This document shows positions 1 through 8,300 of a stretch of DNA of 64,000 bases, in pieces. Within the stretch, counting starts at the first letter, position 1. Every line of letters starts with the position of its first letter. Source of the stretch: Chryseobacterium sp. StRB126 (GTDB lineage Bacteria; Bacteroidota; Bacteroidia; Flavobacteriales; Weeksellaceae); NCBI RefSeq assembly GCF_000829375.1, contig NZ_AP014624.1:2294001-2358000 (forward strand). Direction: 5' to 3'. The notes under the pieces are model-generated. The model saw only the letters and a program-made list of their open reading frames with translations, was not told where the DNA came from and did not search any database. The translations under genes and the position numbers were made by a program.

Positions 1-1088
1 AAAATATATTCCAGGATGATATCCCTGGTCTGCCAGCTCCAGTCAATGTCAAAGTCAGGAGGTGTTTTACGGTTGAGGTTTAAAAACCTCTCAAAATATA
101 GGTCCAGTTCCAGAGGACATATATCAGTAATTCCGATGCAGTAACTGACAATGGAATTGGCACCACTGCCTCTTCCTACATGCATAAATCCCATCCGGTT
201 GCTGTATTGGAGAATGTCCCAAGTGATCAGGAAATAGGCACAGAAATTAAGCTGCTTAATAACCATTAATTCTTTGTCCACTCTTGCTTTTGCCTGTAGA
301 TTATCTTCGGAGTATCTTTTTGAAAGTCCCTCATACGCTAACTTTTTTAAAAGCTCAAAATCATTTTCCCTGCTATCCGTAAAATTTTTTTTGTTTTTAG
401 GGGTTGAAAAATCAAAATCAAAATGGCAGGTATTGACAATATATTTTGTGTTCTCAATAATTTGTGGCTTATGGTAAAATTGAGCCAGAAGCTCTTTTTT
501 ATCCGTAAACATTTCATTGTCTTTACAGTAATGAGCTTCTGTAAGTTTACTGATCAATGTATTGTGATCGATAGCCCTTAGTATTTTATGAAGCTCATAT
601 TCTTCATGAGTGGTAAAGGTAACCGGATGCAGGATGACCATTTTATGGATGAACGGTTTCAATTCCGGTTGAATCAAAAGGTTGAGCTGGTTCTGTCTGA
701 TACCTATAAATTCATGATCTGATAATTGTTCCGGAATATTCTCCAGAGGGTAAATAACAAAAGTATCTTTAAAATCAGGATTGGCTTTAGAAATTTCAAT
801 GCCATCACAATTATAAGCTGTTAAAAGCCTGTTGACTTCTGCAATGCTTTTCTGATTTCGGGCCAGGCAGATATAATACAGTTCATTCTGAACCCGTATT
901 TCCACTCCGACGATCGGTCTGATATTATACTCCTGACAAAGCTTATAAAAATCATAGATCCCGGTAATGGTATTGATGTCTGTAAGAGCCAGGGTTTTAA
1001 TATTAAAATGTACAGCCTGATCAACCAGTTCTTTAATAGAAATGGTTCCATACCGAAGGCTGTGATAAGAATGACAATTCAGAAACAT
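1..1088 (-). CDS. DnaE-like DNA polymerase III alpha subunit (N-terminal part, runs off window)
   Basis: The reverse strand is open from an ATG at 1088 to the window edge, about 362 codons. It starts with a PHP-like region (HSYHSLRYGT, then LALTDINTITGIYDFY) and reaches the C-family polymerase core: GRGSGANSIVSYCIGITDI, then PDFDIDWSWQ, which carries the paired catalytic aspartates (PDFDID). The PHP metal-binding residues look altered compared with replicative DnaE (for example LTDIN rather than LTDHG), so proofreading or metal function may be lost. The stop of the Y-family polymerase gene lies 7 bases upstream, so the two are almost surely one transcript. The context (Y-family polymerase, S24 repressor, AlkB) suggests an accessory translesion or damage-inducible DnaE rather than the main replicase. 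That role is inferred; the family assignment is seen. The C-terminus is outside the window. Confidence 0.88.
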   Translation of the reverse strand, partial: MFLNCHSYHSLRYGTISIKELVDQAVHFNIKTLALTDINTITGIYDFYKLCQEYNIRPIVGVEIRVQNELYYICLARNQKSIAEVNRLLTAYNCDGIEISKANPDFKDTFVIYPLENIPEQLSDHEFIGIRQNQLNLLIQPELKPFIHKMVILHPVTFTTHEEYELHKILRAIDHNTLISKLTEAHYCKDNEMFTDKKELLAQFYHKPQIIENTKYIVNTCHFDFDFSTPKNKKNFTDSRENDFELLKKLAYEGLSKRYSEDNLQAKARVDKELMVIKQLNFCAYFLITWDILQYSNRMGFMHVGRGSGANSIVSYCIGITDICPLELDLYFERFLNLNRKTPPDFDIDWSWQTRDIILEYI

Positions 1089-1095
1089 CTTGTAC

Positions 1096-2238
1096 TTATT
1101 TTAATAAACCTGAAGCTCTTCCTACACTTGTTGCCCCAAACCTGTTCTTGATTTTATCCATTGTCTGATACAGAGATATCAACTCTTCCGTATCTTCAAA
1201 GAGATCCATCTGATGGCATCCGTGAACCAGTCCGGTAAACTTTACTCCTACTAACCTGATTCTCATACGCCTGGTATATACTTTTTTAAAGAGTTCTAAA
1301 ACATACCTAAGCAGGGTATGGTCAGCTGAGGTGTAAGGAATTCTGTATTGCTTGGTTTCCGTATCAAAATTGGCATAGCGGAGTTTTACCACCACTACCG
1401 ATACCAGCCATTTCTCTGCACGAAGTTGATAACAGAGTTTTTCAACCATTCCAGAGAGTATACTTTGGATACCCTGAATATCGATGGTGTCCTGAGCAAA
1501 AGTATCTTCGGTAGAGATGGATTTTCGTTCAGAGTAAGGAACTACAGGGGCTTCGTCAATTCCATGTGCTTTTTTCCAAAGTTCATATCCGTTTTTACCA
1601 ATCAGCTGCCCAAGCACATCAACAGGCATTTCAGAAAGTGTTTGTATCGTTCTGATCCCCAGTCTTGAGAGCAGTTGAAAGGTTACATCTCCGACCATAG
1701 GAATCTTCTTTACCGAAAGCGGGTTTAAAAACGGCTGTATGTCAGACTGTTTCACTTCCAATCTTCCGATTGGCTTTGATTCTCCGGTTCCGATTTTGGA
1801 TACGGTCTTATTAGTGGATAGAGCAAAACTTATCGGTAAACCTGTATTTTTCTGCACGCTTTCCGCTATTTCATGTGTCCATTTGTAACATCCGAAAAAC
1901 TGATCCATTCCGGAAAGATCCAAATAAAATTCATCGATGCTTGCCTTTTCAAGAACAGGTACTTTTTCCTGAATAATCTCCGTTACCATATGGGACATAT
2001 TGGAATACATTTCCATATCTCCCTTAATGACTTTAGCTTCGGGGCATAGCCGCAAAGCCATTTTGATCGGCATTGTACTCCTTACTCCAAAAAAACGGGT
2101 TTCGTAAGAGCAGGACGCCACAACACCACGGTCTCCACCTCCGATGATCACAGGCTTTTTCTCCAACTCAGCGTTTTTCAGCCTTTCACAGGAAACAAAG
2201 AACGTATCTAAATCCATATGTACAATTGCTCTTTCCAT
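1096..2238 (-). CDS. dinB: Y-family DNA polymerase (DinB / Pol IV-like)
   Basis: A 380-residue Y-family polymerase. It has the N-terminal motif VHMDLDTFFVSCE with catalytic Asp9, and the second motif SIDEFYLDLSG with Asp102 and Glu103. The fingers motif around YETRFFGVRSTMP and the HhH-like stretch MVGDVTFQLLSRLGI are also visible. The family copies damaged DNA with low fidelity. The gene starts about 60 bases from the divergent S24 repressor and is followed by a dnaE-like gene after 7 bases, so the pair forms one leftward operon probably controlled by that repressor. A TAATTTTG element at 2250-2243 ends only a few bases before the ATG, so the mRNA may have almost no leader. A 15-codon remnant of a paralogue lies at 32220-32264. 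Confidence 0.93.
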   Translation of the reverse strand: MERAIVHMDLDTFFVSCERLKNAELEKKPVIIGGGDRGVVASCSYETRFFGVRSTMPIKMALRLCPEAKVIKGDMEMYSNMSHMVTEIIQEKVPVLEKASIDEFYLDLSGMDQFFGCYKWTHEIAESVQKNTGLPISFALSTNKTVSKIGTGESKPIGRLEVKQSDIQPFLNPLSVKKIPMVGDVTFQLLSRLGIRTIQTLSEMPVDVLGQLIGKNGYELWKKAHGIDEAPVVPYSERKSISTEDTFAQDTIDIQGIQSILSGMVEKLCYQLRAEKWLVSVVVVKLRYANFDTETKQYRIPYTSADHTLLRYVLELFKKVYTRRMRIRLVGVKFTGLVHGCHQMDLFEDTEELISLYQTMDKIKNRFGATSVGRASGLLK

Positions 2239-2299
2239 GTTACAAAATTAGTTACGTTTTGAAACATATTTTGTATTTTTGTTGTCTAAAATTGTAACA
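2239..2299. promoter_or_regulatory. Divergent promoter/operator between dinB and the S24 repressor
   Basis: Each strand carries a Bacteroidota-type -7 element (TAnnTTTG): TATTTTTG at 2274-2281 for the repressor, and TAATTTTG on the minus strand at 2250-2243 for dinB. Three GTTAC/GTAAC half-sites occur at 2239-2243, 2251-2255 and 2294-2298. The outer two form an inverted repeat (TGTTACAA with TTGTAACA), and GTTACGTTTTGAAAC at 2251-2265 is nearly palindromic. The layout fits operators bound by the adjacent HTH-S24 repressor at both promoters. The same block is kept upstream of the second repressor copy at 32265-32325. Operator function is inferred. Confidence 0.6.
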
Positions 2300-3076
2300 A
2301 TGTCAAAATTCTCTGATAACATCGTGTTTTTGAGGGGAAAGAAAAATATGACTCAGCAAGAACTGGCAGATCTATTAATTCTTACCCGATCCAGATATGT
2401 CGCCTATGAATATGGCAGAACAGAACCTCCTATTGAAATATTGCTTAGAATTTCTAAATTCTATAACATTAGTATCGACCTATTGTTGACTGTAGATGTC
2501 AGAAAATTTTCTATCGATGAACTCATGGAGCTTCCTGAGAATAGGATTGTTCTGCCTATAAGGGTTGATCAAGATGGAAACAATCAGATTGAGATTATTC
2601 CCCAAAAAGCTTCTATGGGCTACTTGAATGGCTATGGAGATCCGGAATACATTGAAAGTCTGGAGACCATTTCATTACCTTTTTTAAAAGGAGGTAAGTT
2701 CAGGGCATTTCCGGCTGACGGAGATTCAATGCCACCCTATAAGAACGGAACCTATATCGTGGGAAAATATGTAGAAAATCTTTCGGATTTGAAAACGGAC
2801 AGAACGTATGTTTTCATTACCACCAATGATGGTATCAGTTACAAAAGATTTCAGTTTCATGAAGCAGATGGTATCTGGGTAAAAGCTGACAATCAATTTT
2901 ATGAGCCTTATAAGATAGCATTACCTGAAATTAAAGAAATCTGGGAATTTGCCTGTAGTATTAATACCAAAGAATATGAACCTGATGAATTTTCAGAACA
3001 TCATATTCAAAACTTTATCACAGAAATTAAAACTGATATCAGACAGATCAAAGAAAAAATGGGAGATAAGAATTGA
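2300..3076 (+). CDS. XRE-S24 (LexA/CI-like) transcriptional repressor, copy 1
   Basis: I use the ATG at 2300 (258 aa); an in-frame TTG at 2279 overlaps the -7 element and is a less likely start. Residues 6-60 form a Cro/CI-type HTH (LRGKKNMTQQELADLL, then SRYVAYEYGR). Residues about 125-225 are a peptidase S24 fold with the usual dyad: Ser143 in DGDSMPP and Lys182 in SYKRFQF. Proteins of this type repress damage-response or phage genes and can self-cleave when RecA is activated; whether this one cleaves cannot be seen, as no clear Ala-Gly cleavage site stands out. It is divergent from dinB-dnaE and precedes alkB, so it is the likely local regulator. A copy at 32326-33102 differs at a single residue (Ala207 to Pro) despite many silent base changes. 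Confidence 0.9.
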   Translation: MSKFSDNIVFLRGKKNMTQQELADLLILTRSRYVAYEYGRTEPPIEILLRISKFYNISIDLLLTVDVRKFSIDELMELPENRIVLPIRVDQDGNNQIEIIPQKASMGYLNGYGDPEYIESLETISLPFLKGGKFRAFPADGDSMPPYKNGTYIVGKYVENLSDLKTDRTYVFITTNDGISYKRFQFHEADGIWVKADNQFYEPYKIALPEIKEIWEFACSINTKEYEPDEFSEHHIQNFITEIKTDIRQIKEKMGDKN

Positions 3077-3108
3077 ATTCATTTTGAGTACATGGCATAA
3101 TCAAAAAA

Positions 3109-3124
3109 CTTCCCCGAAGGGAAG
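3109..3124 (-). terminator. UUCG-type hairpin with T tract on the minus strand
   Basis: CTTCCC-CGAA-GGGAAG is a perfect 6-bp stem. Read on the minus strand it has a TTCG tetraloop and is followed at once by six T residues (3108-3103), a good intrinsic terminator. That orientation opposes the flanking genes, both on plus. On the plus strand the 3' flank is A-rich, so termination of the repressor transcript there would be poor. The hairpin is identical in the second cassette (33135-33150). Confidence 0.5.
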
Positions 3125-3150
3125 CTAAAAAACACAAATGATGAAAAAAA

Positions 3151-3172
3151 TTATTCCGAAGAAACGGAATAA
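3151..3172 (+). other. Perfect 8-bp stem-loop in the alkB leader
   Basis: TTATTCCG pairs with CGGAATAA around the loop AAGAAA, 34 bases upstream of the alkB ATG. In the second cassette the corresponding element (33175-33192) is ATCCCG-AAGTAA-CGGGAT. One base pair has changed from T:A to C:G on both sides while the loop has barely moved, which suggests that the RNA fold has been kept. A possible overlapping reading frame of 23 basic residues (3138-3209) ends by overlapping the alkB start codon, but it is not conserved in the other copy. Confidence 0.5.
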
Positions 3173-3205
3173 GACAAAGTTAAATAATTTAAAGAAAAAA
3201 CTACA

Positions 3206-3826
3206 ATGAGTCAGCTTAGTTTATTTGATGCAGAAGAGTTTTATGAGTTTCCAAAAGACCTTTTGGAATACAGAGAGAATTTCCTGAGCGGGGAAGAAGC
3301 CGATCTGCTTAAAAATAAATTATTAGAAACCGCTCCCTGGGAACAACGTACTCAAAAAATGTACGATAAGATGGTACTTACTCCAAGATTAACGGCCTGG
3401 TATGGTGATTCAAAGTATAATGATTCTGAAGCAGATAAAAAGCCAACCAATCCATGGACTCCTGAATTGTTTTCATTAAAACAAAGAATTGAAAATGAAT
3501 TTGGCTGCCAATTCAATGGGGTTTTGTTAAATCTATACCTTAACCAAAATGATTCCGTTGCCTGGCATCGGGATAAGGAAAGTCGATATGGAAAGCGACC
3601 TGTCATTGCATCCATCAGTCTTGGACAAACCAGAAACTTTGATTTCAGAAAGAAGGATCATCATCAAAGCAAATACAGCCTACCACTCCCTCATGGATCG
3701 TTATTGATTATGAAAGGCGATCTTCAGGAAAACTGGGAACACAGGATTGCAAAATCAAATACATCAATGAAGGAACGAATCAATCTGACATTTCGTTTAA
3801 TTATTTCTAAACCTGTAGATTCCTGA
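3206..3826 (+). CDS. alkB: AlkB-like 2-oxoglutarate/Fe(II)-dependent dioxygenase
   Basis: A 206-residue protein of the AlkB family, which repairs alkylated bases (1-methyladenine, 3-methylcytosine) by oxidative demethylation. The iron-binding HxD motif is in VAWHRDKE. The distal His and the 2-oxoglutarate-binding Arg follow in NWEHRIAKS and RINLTFR. The N-terminus (MSQLSLFDAEEFYEF) is typical of bacterial and flavobacterial homologues of this size. It follows the S24 repressor after a 129-base leader with two hairpins, so joint damage control is likely. A frameshifted copy with an internal stop sits at 33226-33839. Confidence 0.92.
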   Translation: MSQLSLFDAEEFYEFPKDLLEYRENFLSGEEADLLKNKLLETAPWEQRTQKMYDKMVLTPRLTAWYGDSKYNDSEADKKPTNPWTPELFSLKQRIENEFGCQFNGVLLNLYLNQNDSVAWHRDKESRYGKRPVIASISLGQTRNFDFRKKDHHQSKYSLPLPHGSLLIMKGDLQENWEHRIAKSNTSMKERINLTFRLIISKPVDS

Positions 3827-3830
3827 AGAC

Positions 3831-4238
3831 TTATTGATAATTGTTTTTGAAAGTTTCTTCATTTAAATGATATTTTCCAAAATTTAGATAAAAAAAATCT
3901 TCATTGTGGAAATCTTTAAAATAAAAATCATCTGTATCTAATATTTCCACAGCGTCAGAATGTATATTGGAATCAATAGTTTTATCAAAATAATTATGAT
4001 TGCCATAAAACCATTCTATAAGAATAGAACCATTGATTATACTTTCTGCAAAACCAGCATCATTGCCTTGTCCAACATATATAGTTGATCCGAATGCAAT
4101 ATTGCTTCTATACTTATTCTTTTGATCACGCTTAAGATAATCGGTACAATCTTTTGTGACTTTATTAAAGTATATTTTAACATAAATATTACTTATATGT
4201 GCCTGTCCCAAAATGAAGAGTCTCATGTGAATTTTCAA
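3831..4238 (-). CDS. Unrecognised small acidic protein
   Basis: A 135-residue frame convergent with alkB, ending 5 bases from the alkB stop. An alternative ATG at 4226 gives MRLFILGQAH as N-terminus. It is rich in Asn, Asp, Phe and Tyr, has no signal peptide or membrane segment, and shows no motif I can name. Size and composition resemble small immunity or effector-associated proteins of this phylum, but nothing nearby acts as a partner. Base composition is AT-rich like the following 800 bases, which hold a decayed regulator, so this stretch may be acquired DNA. Confidence 0.5.
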   Translation of the reverse strand: MKIHMRLFILGQAHISNIYVKIYFNKVTKDCTDYLKRDQKNKYRSNIAFGSTIYVGQGNDAGFAESIINGSILIEWFYGNHNYFDKTIDSNIHSDAVEILDTDDFYFKDFHNEDFFYLNFGKYHLNEETFKNNYQ

Positions 4239-4632
4239 AGTAAATGCAAAAATGCTTTTTTCAATTTCTACTAATTATAAATAACATAAAAATGAAATAC
4301 CTAGTTAATATGTTTTATACTATTTGTTAATTGCTCTCAAAAATATAAGGACAAAATTAGTTATGGCTACTAAAAATAAAACAATTGATAGTTTAAAGAT
4401 TGAATTAAAAGATTGAAAAACAAGAAATACACAAAAAATAATTTGTTCTTGAAAAGTGGGATGAACTGAAATTCTAAATGTTCTTGTTAAAATAATAATA
4501 AGCAGATTATTGAGCTTTGATACAGTTATTTTACAAAGTAAAAAATAATTTGCATAATTTTCAATTTCAAAAAGAAATTCTGGTTGGTGTAATAAATGTA
4601 ATAGTTGATACACATAATGATTTTAATAAGTT
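4239..4632. other. AT-rich stretch without a supported gene
   Basis: A 97-codon hydrophobic frame exists on the minus strand (4613-4320), but it looks like a by-product of A/T-rich sequence: no plausible domain, no promoter, low complexity. I see no RNA gene or repeat here. Confidence 0.4.
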
Positions 4633-5020
4633 ATGAAAAAAGAAAAATTACGTTCAATTAGAAAAGAAAAAGGATATATACAAAAAGAAATTGCAGATGT
4701 TTTTATCAACGGATGTATCTAATTATAGGCGAAAAGAAAATGGAGATGTTAGAATTTTTAAAGATGAATGAGAAAGGATAGCATTGTTTTTAAAGATTAA
4801 CTTAGATGACATTTATGAGCCAGACTTGGATGAAAAAATATCTGAAATAGAAGATGAGGATAAACTGGATTATTTCTTTTCTCAAAAAAAGAGAGATAAT
4901 CATACACTTGAAAATTTTAATATCCCATATACTATTATAAAAAATATTCAAGATTATGTTGCCTCGCGGAAAGCAGAAATAGATAAACTTCAAAAAGAGT
5001 TAGAAAAGTATAATATTTGA
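4633..5020 (+). pseudogene. Broken XRE-family HTH regulator
   Basis: Reading from ATG 4633 gives MKKEKLRSIRKEKGYIQKE and IADV, a clear HTH start, which then runs into a stop. Shifting by one base in the T5 run near 4700 restores LSTDVSNYRRKENGDVRIF, the second half of the HTH. The shifted frame is then interrupted by TGA (about 4768) where a Trp codon is expected (KDE-W-ERIALFLKINLDDIYEPD). The frame then stays open to a coiled-coil-like tail ending at 5020. A one-base insertion plus a nonsense change make this a pseudogene; only the C-terminal 78 codons remain continuous. Confidence 0.75.
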
Positions 5021-5361
5021 AAAAGTTATTATTTCCATTGTCTTTGATGTGAAATTATCTCTCATTTATTAAGAGTCTGTTTTTCTTTATCTCAGCCTAC
5101 CACTTTTACAAGGTAAGAATAAATACTATGGGCTTTATCTATAAAACTTTCTCTATGCCTGCATCAACAAGAATGTATCTGAATTTTATCGACTATTTCC
5201 CCAGGCACTTTATAGGGGGCTTAACTTTTGTCTCTTGATATCAGAACTCAATATTCCAATAATGTGGTAATTTCTTTGAATAACAAGTTGTAGAGACGTA
5301 TGGTTTTGTCTATCACATAGTTTTTTTTATAATTTTATCATCATAGTTAGAATTAAATTCC

Positions 5362-5369
5362 TAATTTTG
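5362..5369 (+). promoter_or_regulatory. Candidate -7 element of the toxin/surface locus
   Basis: TAATTTTG matches the TAnnTTTG consensus and lies 17 bases before the ATG at 5387. No good -33 TTTG stands out upstream. The rest of the 5021-5386 intergenic region shows no gene, repeat or RNA that I can support. Confidence 0.45.
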
Positions 5370-5386
5370 CAGGAAACACAATAACC

Positions 5387-8300
5387 ATGACGAAAATATA
5401 TTTTATTTTTATTATGTGCCTTCTTTTTGTTCCCACAAAGGCTAGTGAATATAATAAAAAAGATTCCCTTCAACTACACAAAAACTTTTCATTCCTTAAC
5501 AAACCTGCAACCAATTCTTTATACGAATTTCCTTTTGATCAGTTCTCAGGCTTTGTAGAAAATGATCCTGAAAACGACAAAGAGATTGGTAAGGCAATGG
5601 GGGCTTTCAAAGAACTTGAAAAAAGCGGACATTTTACAAGTACAATTAATCCTAACGATCTTACTGAATTACCCATCGGGCTTAAAGAGAATAAGTCTAA
5701 TGTAGAATACAGTATTGTTGTTACCAAAGCTAAATTTACTCCGGAATATGCTCTGATCAATGTATATGCAAGAATTACTACACCACAGCAGGGAGCTGAA
5801 AACGGTAAGAAAACATTGTTTTTTGGAGCTGAAGATATAAAATTGTCTTATGGCGGAAAAGTCATAGGTGATGCAAAACTTTCGTTGCTGGGAGATATCA
5901 ATATGCCTTTTAACCAAAACCAGTGGATGCTTACTCTGGAAGGAGGAAGGATTAATAGAGATAATGGTGAAAGCGTAAATGATAAAACTTACGTTACAAT
6001 GGATTGTGACGGAATCAAAGAGCTTTCTTTAAAAGGAAATGTTCAGATTTCCAGAAATCTCCTTGTCCCATTAGATGCTAAAGGAGCTGTACTCCCTGAA
6101 ATTGGGAATAACGGAACCAACAGAGTTCGTGGTGATTTTGCACTTAAAGCAAGCGATTGGAATGATATTTTGGTGAAAGTGAGCATCAGTCCTTTTGCCA
6201 TTACTTCTCAGGTTAAAAGTCAGGATAAAGGTTATTTTTCTTTCTTTGTTAATAATGCTATTTTAGACCTGAGTGACCTGAGGACAGATCCCAGCGTACA
6301 GTTCCCCCTATATTACAATACTCATGGCTATTTGATTGGAGGATCAGAATCCTGGAGAGGCTTATATGTACAGACTCTAAATATTGGCCTTCCACAGGAA
6401 TTCAAAACAGAAGATCATATTGATACACGCGTTTCTTTTGAGGCCAATAATCTTTTGATTGATTCCTACGGGGTATCCGGAAGCTTTGCTGCCAATAATG
6501 TTTTTCCGATAGAACGAGGAGTAACCAATAGAGAAAATGCATGGCGATATTCTTTGGATAAAATTGGAATAGACCTTGCCGCTTCTAAAATTGTAGGGGC
6601 TAATCTGGAAGGGAAGATACAACTTCCGGTTCAGAAAAATAATGACAGTTCTACAAATATTCCTAACTATTTGGGCTATAGAGGAGCCATCACAGAAGAA
6701 CAGTATCTGATTTCTGTAACAACCCTCAATGATATTAACTTTGATATATGGAGTGCGAAAGCTACCATTGCAGCAGGTTCTTCTATTGAGATGCGTGTAA
6801 AAAACAAAGAGTTTCTTCCCAAAGCCATCCTTAACGGAAGTATGGCCATTGCCGCTAATTCCTCCGCAGATGATAATGACCCTAACAGTAAAAAAGATGC
6901 CGATTTTAAAGGAATCGAATTCCAGGGGCTTACCTTACAGACCAAAGCTCCGTTTGTGACGGTTCAGTATTTTGGGGTGAAAGGAGAACAAAAATTAGCA
7001 GGCTTTCCGGCAAGTATCAGCAATATTGTTGTGGTAGCAGACGGTTCACAGGCCAATTTAGGGTTTAATGTTACCGTTGGTCTACAGGAAGAGCGTTTTT
7101 CTGCTACAGGAGGTATGATGATTAATGGTTTGATCGTAAGCGAGAATAACAGGCAGCGATGGAAGTATGATGGTTTCAATCTTACTAAGCTGGCACTTAA
7201 CAATGTAGATATTGGTGTTGGTAAAATCTCAGGAAGTCTTGAGATCATGCGTAAAGATCCATTATACGGAAATGGATTTAAAGCTAATCTTAAAGCAGAG
7301 ATAACAGCATTAAGTAAAATTACTGTTGAAGTAGCAGCAGCCTTTGGATACAGTACTTTCAGGTATTGGGGATTTGAAGGGTCCGTAAAAGGATTAAGTA
7401 TTCAAGCTACTGCATTGAAGATTACCGGGTTTACAGGAGGTGCATTTTACCGAATGATTCCTGACCGGGAACTGAGCATGAATCCTGCGTATGAAAATAG
7501 AGCTTTGGTTCTGAAACCTGATAATACTGTTGGATTAGCTTTAAGAGCAGGTATTTATGGTTCCATTCCAACGGATAAGACTATTGATATCATGGCAGGG
7601 TTCAGTATTTCCACGAATCCTAATGGTGGGTTGGCCAATATAGGATTTATTGGAGAAGCTGTTGTGATGGCTGATCTTACTAAGCTGGTTCCAGGAGACG
7701 CTTTAGCCGGAACCCAGAAGAAATTCAAAGAAATGACCGGAAATTCCAAGTTCCTGTCGGATCTGAAAAATAATAAAACAGTCAATACTTTTCTGGATAC
7801 CAAAATGGTTGACGAACAATATCCTGTTACAGAAAAAATTGATGGAGCCATCTATGCTAAGCTGGCTATGAACTATGACTTTAACAATAGTGTATTCCAT
7901 GCAAGCTTAGATGTATTTATTGATATTGCCAAAGGAATTATCAAAGGAATTGGCCCTAATGGCCGTGCCGGATGGGCCGTTGTACATATAGCACCGGATG
8001 AATGGTATATGCACATTGGTACACCTAGTGACATGATTGGTCTTAAGGTTGGTTTTGATAGTTTCTATTTACAGTCTTCCAGCTACTTTATGGTGGGAAC
8101 CCGTATTCCGGGCAGTCCGCCGCCGCCGGTTGAAGTTGCAGAAATTCTGGGGCTTCAGGTACAGGATCTGGATTATATGAGTAATCTTAATGCCCTCGGA
8201 GATGGAAAAGGTTTTGCCTTCGGGACGCACCTTAAGTTTGATACCGGGGATATGACGGCATTGTTCCTGTATGCCCGCTTTCAGGCAGGATTGGGAACAG

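Noticed and set aside
3138..3209. 23-codon basic upstream frame overlapping the alkB start
   Set aside because: Tempting as a coupling peptide, but the second cassette encodes a different 12-residue frame there while the hairpin is kept, so the RNA fold is the better explanation.
3831..4238. Immunity protein for a nearby toxin
   Set aside because: Size would fit, but no adjacent toxin gene or coupled start was found, so no function is assigned.
4320..4613. 97-codon minus-strand frame with hydrophobic content
   Set aside because: Low-complexity by-product of an AT-rich stretch with no domain, promoter or neighbour supporting it.
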